NCBI GenBank assembly: GCA_002348825.1
Contig: DEBN01000024.1
Coordinates: 1-18,683 of the forward strand
DNA: 18,683 nucleotides
Direction: 5' to 3'
Source of the DNA: Gammaproteobacteria bacterium UBA2955
GTDB lineage: Bacteria; Pseudomonadota; Gammaproteobacteria; Pseudomonadales; Azotimanducaceae
The notes beneath the pieces are model-generated. The model did not search any database and was not told the origin of the DNA. It was given only the letters and a program-made list of their open reading frames with translations. Made by a program: the position numbers and the translations under genes. Positions 7,560 to 13,669 of the stretch are shown in pieces. Position 1 is the stretch's first letter. Every line of letters starts with the position of its first letter.

Positions 7560-9521
7560 TTATAAATGCTGCGCGAGGAATTGCTCTACCGAACGGAAAT
7601 AGCGCTGCCTATTTTCCGGCTTGTAGAATCCGTGGCCTTCGTTCGGCATGATAATGTACTCGAACTCATGGTTCAGCTCTTCAAGGCGCTGTGCAAGCTT
7701 GTCAGCGTGAACCACCGGCGCGCGCTGGTCTTTTTCGCCCTGAATAAGCAGCACCGGCGCCTTAAGTTCATGTGCGCGAGCTAGGGGTGAATATTCCTGA
7801 AATTGTGCCTTGTCCCGGCCAAGAGCTTTTTCCAAATACTTGCGCCCAGAGCGCCTGCCACGAATGTCACCATTGGTATACATTAAGTTGAAGTCATACA
7901 CGCCAACTACACCAATGCTGGCTTTGAAAAAGTCCGGCTCCAAGATCGCCGACTGTAATGCCGAATAGCCACCGAAGCTGCCGCCCATGATGCCCACCCT
8001 TTCGGCGTCAATCGGATTGTTTGCTATCACATAGCGCGCGCCGTCTATGATATCGAACTGGATCTTTCTGCCCCACTCACGAAAACCAGCCTTCTCAAAG
8101 TCCGCCCCGTGACTGCCCGATCCGCGAAAATTGACCTGCACTACGGCGTAACCACGACTGGCTAGAAATTGTACGTGGGAATCCCAACCCCATCGGTCGT
8201 AGGGACCATGCGGACCACCATGTGGCATTACAACTAAAGGCACCCGCTCATCCCCCTGAGCCTTAGGCATTGTAAGCAATCCCGTTATCTTTAGCCCGTC
8301 CCTAGCCTCAAAGATAAAGTCAGTGGTCGTGAACCCCTGCTGTGACTTGATCCAGGGCATTCTGGCCAGGAGATATGTAAGCTCCCCAGCTGATTCATCG
8401 TAGAGGTAATAGGTACCGGGGTTCTTCTCGCTGCGGGTACCAACGAGATGAAGAGATCCGTCCTGGGTGGAACTGGTAATGCTGACGGCGTCATCGGGAA
8501 AACTCGCCTCGAGCCGCTGCAGTGTCTGTGCTTGAGGGTGCTCTGGATTCAAGATTACTCGCCTAGGCTTACCTATGCCCGCAGACGCTGCATACAACTG
8601 ATCGTTTTCGTCGATGTCATAGCCCGTGATATCCGTAACCGAGTCTCGAAACAAATGCTCGACAGACTGTAGTCGCAGGTCCGCAAAGCCAACCGCTTGG
8701 GTACCTCCATCCCGCGAATCCAGCACCAGAGCCCGCGACTCGTCAGCACTGAAACCAACCGGGAACATCCAGCCCCCCGGATAGGGGTATTGAGCGAGCA
8801 ACGTCCATTCGACCTTGCCGGGCTCTCGGTAATGCACAAGGCGATCGCCTGCATCGTTTCCAGAAACTGCATACCTAGGCTGCTTCGATTTGTCCAAGAC
8901 GATGTCTATTGTTCGCGGCGGCACGGACACCGCCTTAGAGATAGAGCCATTACGAAGATTCATCCGGGCCACTTTTTGCCGTGTGCCCGAACGGGTATAA
9001 CTTAGAACCAGCGCATACTTTTTTTCGTCCACCAAGGGATCGAGTAGCTCTGCGCCCCACAAATCACACTTCTTACATAATGGCGAGGCCAATACGTCCT
9101 CGCGCTTGCCGTCAAAATCAACGCCATACAACATGACATTACGCAGAGGCGCCTCTTGCATGGTTGGCACAAAAGTTTCAAGCCCGAATACCATGCGCTT
9201 ATCGGACACCCACCAATGCCCAGCAACCGAGGCTTTCTCCTGCTGGAAGCGATGGCGATGAATAGGCCGCATGGTTTTGCGGTCTAGCACCACGACCTGA
9301 GATTCCTGACCTACCTTGACTGATACCGAAAGGTAATCGCCATTCGGGGAGATCTTTAAACTGCTGAATTTCGGCAATTCAGTAAAATGTTCGATCGGCA
9401 GTTCTTGCTGCTGCGACGCTTGAATTGAGGGCGCGAAAAAACTCAGGAGTAGAACGACCAAAACATTGAGAGTTGATGCTCGTTGGTTAAATCCAAAAGG
9501 TGTTTTCTTGTCTGTGCGCAT
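7560..9521 (-). CDS. S9 family serine peptidase (prolyl oligopeptidase/acylaminoacyl-peptidase type), exported
   Basis: A 653-residue exported serine peptidase. Residues 1 to about 37 are a signal peptide with the hydrophobic run LNVLVVLLLSFFAP ending in IQAS. A central part with beta-propeller-like repeats is followed by the C-terminal alpha/beta-hydrolase domain. The catalytic triad is visible: Ser515 in GGSFGGY, Asp598 in GEKDQRAP and His630 in NEGHGF. HGGPHGPYDRWGW is the oxyanion-hole block of S9 enzymes. I chose the ATG at 9521 because it starts the signal peptide and leaves a 46-base gap after the dioxygenase gene; longer in-frame starts would overlap that gene. The Shine-Dalgarno is weak (AGAGAA). 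It probably hydrolyses peptides or amides in the periplasm and works with the adjacent TonB receptor. Confidence 0.94.
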   Translation of the reverse strand: MRTDKKTPFGFNQRASTLNVLVVLLLSFFAPSIQASQQQELPIEHFTELPKFSSLKISPNGDYLSVSVKVGQESQVVVLDRKTMRPIHRHRFQQEKASVAGHWWVSDKRMVFGLETFVPTMQEAPLRNVMLYGVDFDGKREDVLASPLCKKCDLWGAELLDPLVDEKKYALVLSYTRSGTRQKVARMNLRNGSISKAVSVPPRTIDIVLDKSKQPRYAVSGNDAGDRLVHYREPGKVEWTLLAQYPYPGGWMFPVGFSADESRALVLDSRDGGTQAVGFADLRLQSVEHLFRDSVTDITGYDIDENDQLYAASAGIGKPRRVILNPEHPQAQTLQRLEASFPDDAVSITSSTQDGSLHLVGTRSEKNPGTYYLYDESAGELTYLLARMPWIKSQQGFTTTDFIFEARDGLKITGLLTMPKAQGDERVPLVVMPHGGPHGPYDRWGWDSHVQFLASRGYAVVQVNFRGSGSHGADFEKAGFREWGRKIQFDIIDGARYVIANNPIDAERVGIMGGSFGGYSALQSAILEPDFFKASIGVVGVYDFNLMYTNGDIRGRRSGRKYLEKALGRDKAQFQEYSPLARAHELKAPVLLIQGEKDQRAPVVHADKLAQRLEELNHEFEYIIMPNEGHGFYKPENRQRYFRSVEQFLAQHL

Positions 9522-9559
9522 TATTTTTATTCTCTGTATTGTTAGCACCCGTTCGAGAC

Positions 9560-9577
9560 GAGAGCCGCTAGGCTCTC
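9560..9577 (-). repeat. Hairpin containing the dioxygenase stop codon
   Basis: GAGAGCC (9571-9577 on the minus strand) pairs with GGCTCTC (9560-9566), a perfect 7-bp stem with a four-base loop that contains the TAG stop of the TauD-family gene. No U-tract follows, so it is not a standard terminator. It could be an mRNA-stability or processing structure that lowers expression of the peptidase relative to the dioxygenase. Confidence 0.4.
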
Positions 9578-10500
9578 TCAGAGCGCAGAATATTAAGCTC
9601 ATGTTGGAGTTCCTGTCGACCGATAACTGCCCTTGGGTCGTCCGGATAATAGGCTAATTCCGAATCCTCATCGCCTTTGACGCGGCTGCCAATGAGCACA
9701 CGGGGCTCCGAGTAGTCATACGCGCATGCCCTGTGCAAAAGCGATCGGTTATCCCACAGCAATAGATCACCTTCGCGCCATTCATGCCGATACACTCGAC
9801 GCGGCTCACTGACTACGTGGTCTAATAGCAACTTCAGCAGTTGCCCGCTTTCATCTCGCGACAAGCCCGGGATCCCGAAGGCATGGCGACCGATAAAAAG
9901 ATTTTTCACCCCCGTCTCCGGGTGTGTTTTTACCAATGGTCTCAAATAGGCCTCGCCATGATAAATGCTGTTTTTATCGCGCTGGGGAAAATCGCCCAGA
10001 TCGTTGGCCTGGGAATACTCCGTAGAGTGAAAAGCGCTAAGGGCCTCGGCACGCTCTCGCAGTTCATCAGGCAGCGTGGCATAACCCGCGCGCATGTCCG
10101 CAAGTTCAGTCTGCCCCCCCTGCTTCGGCACTTTCACCGCCGACAGCAGCGCGCATTTGCTGCTAACCGGCCAGTATGTGGAGTCGGTATGCCATGCCTC
10201 GTTGCCGATATTCGTGCGCATGCGCTGAGTGTCAACATCAATTATTTGCGTAAACTCGCCATTATCGCTGCGGCGCTGATTCGCCAGTGGCAGCGCACCA
10301 AATTCCAATTCCCCAAAGCGTTGGGCAAACTCTATGTTTTGCTGCTCGGATAAAAATTGCTCGGGGAAGACCAGAAAACCAAACTCTAAGAAAGTCTGAT
10401 AAAGCTCGTCGAAGGTGGCGTTATCGATAGTCGCAAGGGCCACATCCGACACCACAGCACCGAATACCTTGTCAGCGATTGGCTCAATCCTGAAGTTCAC
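9568..10500 (-). CDS. TauD/TfdA family Fe(II)/2-oxoglutarate-dependent dioxygenase
   Basis: A 310-residue enzyme of the taurine/2,4-D dioxygenase family. These enzymes use Fe(II), oxygen and 2-oxoglutarate to hydroxylate a substrate, often cleaving a C-S or C-O bond. The iron ligands are visible: His104 and Asp106 in WHTDSTYW, and His256 in WDNRSLLHRA. Arg267 in EPRVLIGSR is the expected 2-oxoglutarate carboxylate ligand. The start is a GTG with GAGGTG about seven bases upstream. It lies 27 bases after the SDR-like gene and 46 bases before the peptidase, suggesting one transcript. Substrate cannot be set from sequence; taurine is only one of many options and no sulfonate transporter is nearby. 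Confidence 0.94.
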   Translation of the reverse strand: MNFRIEPIADKVFGAVVSDVALATIDNATFDELYQTFLEFGFLVFPEQFLSEQQNIEFAQRFGELEFGALPLANQRRSDNGEFTQIIDVDTQRMRTNIGNEAWHTDSTYWPVSSKCALLSAVKVPKQGGQTELADMRAGYATLPDELRERAEALSAFHSTEYSQANDLGDFPQRDKNSIYHGEAYLRPLVKTHPETGVKNLFIGRHAFGIPGLSRDESGQLLKLLLDHVVSEPRRVYRHEWREGDLLLWDNRSLLHRACAYDYSEPRVLIGSRVKGDEDSELAYYPDDPRAVIGRQELQHELNILRSERA

Positions 10501-10527
10501 TTAACACACCTCACAATTCGTCAACTA

Positions 10528-11292
10528 TTAGTGATTCCACCAGGGCAAATCCGAGAACGAACGCATATCCACCTCATGGCTCCATGCCGAACGGTGCTGT
10601 TGGTGCAAATGATAGTAAGTGTCCGCGATTTTAGCGGGCAGCATCAACCCATCATGCTCCATCCCGCGGGTTTCTCGCAGTTCCTGGAACTTCTCTGGAC
10701 CCAACATTTTTCCTAAGGTATCCGGCGCATCTACAGCACCGTCGATGATAATATGTGCCACATGGATCCCCTTGGGGCCAAATTCAGCATTGAGGCTCTG
10801 GCAGAGCATGCGGCGACCACCCATAGCCGCCGCATGAGAATGCTGGCCTTTATTACCGCGCACGGCGGCCGTAGCGGAGGTTACCAATATAGTTCCGCGG
10901 CCCCGCTCTTCCATTTTCGGCGTGACCACACTCGCGGTACGAAACAGACCAAAGGTCGCCAAACGCCAGCCCATTTCAAAAGCGCGGTAGCTTGTTGCCT
11001 GTAGATTGCGATCACCTATCTGCGCACCGAGGTTATAAATTACCGCTTCGATCGGCCCGATATCACGCTCTATTTCCATCACACGCTCTTCGACGGTGCC
11101 GTCTTCCACCGCATTTAGAATATAGCCTGACGCGCTACCGCCCTCGCCTGCAATATCATCTACTAGACGAGCCAACCCATCTTCATCACTGCGACGACAA
11201 AGACACGCGTGAAAACCTTCACGCGCGAACCGTTTCGCCACATTACCGCCAATACCAGCTCCAGCACCTATAACCAAACATACAGGTTGCAT
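10528..11292 (-). CDS. Atypical short-chain dehydrogenase/reductase (SDR) family protein
   Basis: A 254-residue Rossmann-fold protein. The dinucleotide-binding loop GAGAGIGG (residues 9-16) is intact, the NNAG-type strand reads YNLGA (86-90), and Ser139 in VTSAT occupies the usual catalytic serine position. Where classical SDRs have Tyr-x3-Lys, 13 and 17 residues after the serine, this protein has Ser152 and Ala156 in the segment GQHSHAAAMGGRRM. The catalytic Tyr and Lys are thus absent. The downstream text (GPKGIHVAHIIIDGAVDAPDT) matches an SDR branch in which the active-site motif often varies. It may use His151 or His153, or be non-catalytic. The ATG has a GGGGG-rich site close upstream. 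It is the first gene of the minus-strand block. Confidence 0.88.
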   Translation of the reverse strand: MQPVCLVIGAGAGIGGNVAKRFAREGFHACLCRRSDEDGLARLVDDIAGEGGSASGYILNAVEDGTVEERVMEIERDIGPIEAVIYNLGAQIGDRNLQATSYRAFEMGWRLATFGLFRTASVVTPKMEERGRGTILVTSATAAVRGNKGQHSHAAAMGGRRMLCQSLNAEFGPKGIHVAHIIIDGAVDAPDTLGKMLGPEKFQELRETRGMEHDGLMLPAKIADTYYHLHQQHRSAWSHEVDMRSFSDLPWWNH

Positions 11293-11575
11293 AAATCCCC
11301 CTTTTGCTAAGTTCTTTCACGACAGTATCGCAGGAGTGCATTTGGCAACCAAGTGCCGGTGCAAATGGCAAATGACGGCTTAGCGTTGGACCGCAGCCGA
11401 TTTTGGTCGCTAGCCCCGGAGCAAGACGCAAGACCCTGATGGTGCGGACCATGTTCGTTGCTTCGGTGTTAACCGCAACGTTGCGGAGGGCATCCAACAC
11501 ACCGTTTCCAAGCTCGAACAATTGACCCCTAAACCCGACCCCGTTAAGTTATCACAGCGATCAAGAGGAGCGGAT
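11293..11575. other. Divergent intergenic region between SDR and nitroreductase genes
   Basis: These 283 bases separate divergent genes and must hold both promoters. On the plus strand TTGACC at 11522-11527 followed after 17 bases by TAAGTT (11545-11550) is a weak candidate for the nitroreductase. On the minus strand TTGCCA occurs upstream of the SDR gene, but I see no good -10. I see no coding sequence or regulator gene here. Confidence 0.4.
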
Positions 11576-12211
11576 ATGTCTGAGGAAATGGGGATCTTTG
11601 AAACGATCTACAACTGTCGAGCGATGCGCCGTTTAGACCGTAGAGAAGTACCTCAAGCGATGCTCGAAAAGTTAATCGAAGCAGCCAATCAAGCCCCTTC
11701 TGGGTCAAACACGCAAAACGCGAGATGGATCGTAGTGCGCGACCCAGGCGTTAAAGCCAAATTGGCGGAGCTCAATCGTAAAGGGGTTGAGAACTATCTC
11801 GCTCCTCTCATTGACAATCCTGGCAGCTTGCCGCACCAATCTGCTGACAAGCGCCAACGCATGGCAGACGCCGTGGTTTGGCAAAAAGAGCACATGCACG
11901 AAATTCCAGCGTTGATCATTGCCTGCATGCAGTTCGCTTCAAAGCCAACGCCGGCCATGGTCGCCAGTGGCAACGGCTCGATTTGGCCAGGCATTCAAAA
12001 TCTGCTGCTCGCCGCTCGCGCATTACAGCTTGGCGCTGCACCAACAACCTTGGCCCTAATAGATCAGCAGGCCGCGGCCGATGTCCTAGCGCTACCTGAG
12101 ACTATGGCTACATACTGTTTGATCCCAGTGGGCTATCCTTTGGGCAACTTCGGACCGGTGACCCGCAAACCGCTGAGCGAAATTCTGCGCTATGACCAAT
12201 GGTCCGACTGA
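11576..12211 (+). CDS. Nitroreductase family FMN-dependent oxidoreductase (first copy)
   Basis: A 211-residue protein of the nitroreductase fold, usually an FMN-dependent NAD(P)H oxidoreductase acting on nitro compounds, quinones or enones, or performing dehalogenation or ring reduction in some branches. The N-terminal FMN phosphate-binding stretch (NCRAMRRLD, residues 13-21), the APSGSNTQNARW block (40-51) and the IPVGYPLGNFGP loop near the C-terminus are characteristic. I chose the ATG at 11576 because AGAGGAG lies five bases upstream; an in-frame TTG at 11522 has no site. The SSB-tailed small gene follows after 27 bases, suggesting co-transcription. The physiological substrate is unknown. 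Confidence 0.93.
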   Translation: MSEEMGIFETIYNCRAMRRLDRREVPQAMLEKLIEAANQAPSGSNTQNARWIVVRDPGVKAKLAELNRKGVENYLAPLIDNPGSLPHQSADKRQRMADAVVWQKEHMHEIPALIIACMQFASKPTPAMVASGNGSIWPGIQNLLLAARALQLGAAPTTLALIDQQAAADVLALPETMATYCLIPVGYPLGNFGPVTRKPLSEILRYDQWSD

Positions 12212-12238
12212 TTGGAAGCAAGAACCCCGAGGAACACT

Positions 12239-12529
12239 ATGCAAGATCAAATTGAATTCATCGACGGCTTGTTCGCCAAAGCCCCGCACCCCAATGCACC
12301 GGACTTTATTAAAGCCAACATCAGCATCAAGAGAGAGGAGATGCTTAACTGGTTGAGCAGTCGAAGCGACGAATGGATCAACATAGATGTTAAAGAAGCC
12401 CGCTCGGGTAAATGGTATGCGGCGGTGGACAACTGGCAGCCCAATGCTGCGGCAGCGCCTGCAGCGGTTGCTGGGTCACCACCACCACCACCACCCGAAG
12501 AGGATTTTGAAGACGACATTCCATTCTAA
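12239..12529 (+). CDS. Small protein with SSB-type C-terminal tip (possible single-stranded-DNA-binding or SSB-partner docking protein)
   Basis: A 96-residue protein with a start ATG preceded by GAGGA. Residues 1-68 are a compact, probably beta-rich domain (FIDGLFAKAPHPNAPDF, then IKREEMLNWL and EWINIDVKEARSGKWYAAVD). They are followed by an Ala-rich linker, six prolines (81-86) and the acidic end EEDFEDDIPF. The last residues, DDIPF, equal the tip of bacterial SSB proteins, which docks onto ExoI, RecQ, PriA, RecO and other partners. I do not recognise the N-terminal domain as a classical SSB OB-fold; similar small proteins occur in bacteria and phages to my recollection. Inferred role: binding single-stranded nucleic acid or competing for SSB partners. 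The proline run is encoded by a six-fold ACC repeat near 12478, a possible length-variable site. Confidence 0.85.
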   Translation: MQDQIEFIDGLFAKAPHPNAPDFIKANISIKREEMLNWLSSRSDEWINIDVKEARSGKWYAAVDNWQPNAAAAPAAVAGSPPPPPPEEDFEDDIPF

Positions 12530-12553
12530 CGAGACTGCGTGTCGGACCGCCAT

Positions 12554-12582
12554 TGCTCGAGAGGCTCGAGTCGTCCTATTAT
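12554..12582 (+). promoter_or_regulatory. Candidate sigma-70 promoter with embedded palindrome, upstream of the selenoprotein gene
   Basis: TTGCTC at 12554-12559 and TATTAT at 12577-12582 are separated by exactly 17 bases. The inverted repeat CTCGAG-AGG-CTCGAG (12556-12570) overlaps the -35 and the spacer, where a repressor or spacer-twisting activator would bind. The ATG of the next gene follows 25 bases after the -10, with GAGGA at 12596-12600. The arrangement suggests that the selenoprotein gene has its own regulated promoter. Confidence 0.5.
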
Positions 12583-12607
12583 CTATTCTGCAAACGAGGA
12601 TCTAACC

Positions 12608-12949
12608 ATGACAAAAACCGTAGATTGGTATTACTTCCGAGGCGGCTGAACCACTTGCGCCAAAGCATCCAAGTTTTTGGAAGCACGTAAAATAACCATT
12701 GCAGAGACGGTTCCAGCCAGTCGCAAGTTACAGCGCGAAGACGCTTTAGAGTTGTTGTCTAAAGCGACGGCAATGACGGTTGCGAAGGGCAAAAAAGTCA
12801 CTCACTTCAAAGGCGGCAAGAACCCCTCGGACGAGGCGGTAAACGCAATGTTGGGCAGTACCGGTAATCTGCGCGCGCCCACTGCGGTCATCGGCAAGAC
12901 TCTGGTGGTGGGCTTTAACGAAGAGAGCTATAGCGACATTCTCGGCTGA
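12608..12949 (+). CDS. Probable selenoprotein of the ArsC/thioredoxin-fold family, UGA-encoded Sec14
   Basis: Reading from the ATG at 12608 (GAGGA seven bases upstream) the frame meets TGA at 12647-12649, then stays open to the stop at 12947-12949, giving 113 residues with selenocysteine 14. The TGA falls in FRGG-U-TTC-AKASKFL, exactly where ArsC/Spx/glutaredoxin-like proteins have the first Cys of a C-x-x-C redox motif, so the motif is U14-x-x-C17. The rest fits a thioredoxin fold: helix after the motif, and a RAPT segment with the expected cis-proline (Pro91) before a beta-hairpin and GFNEESYSDILG. A conventional gene caller would start at TTG 12677 and lose the active site. A SECIS-like stem-loop follows the TGA. 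The likely role is a thiol/selenol oxidoreductase; the annotation name 'ArsC family (seleno)protein' fits. A nonsense mutation is the alternative, but it is unlikely given position and conservation. Confidence 0.88.
12665..12684 (+). promoter_or_regulatory. Candidate bacterial SECIS stem-loop
   Basis: Downstream of the TGA, TCCAA (12668-12672) pairs with TTGGA (12677-12681) around a four-base loop GTTT. The stem is extended by GC (12665-12666) with GC (12683-12684) across one A-A mismatch. The loop begins with G, and 23 bases lie between the TGA and this G. Both agree with the bacterial SECIS pattern as I know it (G at position one or two of the apical loop, about 16-37 nt from the UGA). The hairpin lies within the coding sequence, as in bacteria generally. 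Confidence 0.65.
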
Positions 12950-13011
12950 CCGCGCCTTCATCAGGCAGCGTCCATGCGCCCGACTTTGTCGCGACTATTG
13001 GAGAGAACCAA

Positions 13012-13665
13012 ATGCAGGTGAGTGAAGCAGTGGCCGCACGCAAGTCAGTTCGTGCGTTTCTCGATACGCCGGTCACAAATGAGCTGATACAAGAATTGCT
13101 CACCAAGGCCAATCGCGCGCCGTCTGGCGGTAATCTGCAACCCTGGCGTGTGTTTGTGCTGAACGGCGAAAGCATGAAGAATTTTCTTCAGCACCTTGCC
13201 CAACGCACCGAACGCGAACAGCCTGAGTACGCGATTTATCCCAAAGAACTCAGCTCGCCCTACCGAGATTCGCGCTTCAAAGTTGGCGAGGACATGTACG
13301 CATTATTGGGCATCGGGCGCGACAATAAGCCTGCTCGATTTGCCCACTTGGCACGTAATTTTGCTTTCTTTGATGCGCCCGCGGCGTTCTTCTGCTTTGT
13401 GGATCGACAAATGGGGCCACCACAATGGTCGGACCTTGGTATGTTCCTGCAAACATTCATGCTATTGGCCGAGGAAGCCGGACTTTCTACGTGCGCCCAA
13501 GAGGCTTGGGCCAATCGCCCACGTGCCGTGGCCGATTTCGTGGGGGCAGGCCCAGAATTGATGTTGTTTTGCGGCATGGCGATCGGCTATCAGGATCACA
13601 GCAAACCAGTTAATAAGCTGGTCTCGGACCGGGCACCTTTGGACTCCTGGGCCAAATTTGTCTAA
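13012..13665 (+). CDS. Nitroreductase family FMN-dependent oxidoreductase (second copy)
   Basis: A 217-residue nitroreductase-fold protein, of a different subgroup from the copy at 11576. ARKSVRAFLDTPV (8-20) and ANRAPSGGNLQPW (33-45) are the FMN-binding segments, and GMAIGYQDHSKPVN lies near the C-terminus. The line FLQTFMLLAEEAGLSTCAQEAW is typical of the family dimer/flavin region. The ATG has GGAGAG six bases upstream. It starts 62 bases after the selenoprotein and is probably on the same transcript. It ends only four bases before the stop of the convergent PhoD gene, with no terminator between. Substrate could be a nitroaromatic, quinone or other electrophile; sequence alone does not decide. 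Confidence 0.94.
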   Translation: MQVSEAVAARKSVRAFLDTPVTNELIQELLTKANRAPSGGNLQPWRVFVLNGESMKNFLQHLAQRTEREQPEYAIYPKELSSPYRDSRFKVGEDMYALLGIGRDNKPARFAHLARNFAFFDAPAAFFCFVDRQMGPPQWSDLGMFLQTFMLLAEEAGLSTCAQEAWANRPRAVADFVGAGPELMLFCGMAIGYQDHSKPVNKLVSDRAPLDSWAKFV

Positions 13666-13669
13666 TCGC

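Noticed and set aside
12677..12949. A 90-codon ORF beginning with TTG at 12677
   Set aside because: It lacks the redox motif and a Shine-Dalgarno; the same frame continues upstream through a TGA that fits selenocysteine, so it is taken as part of the selenoprotein.
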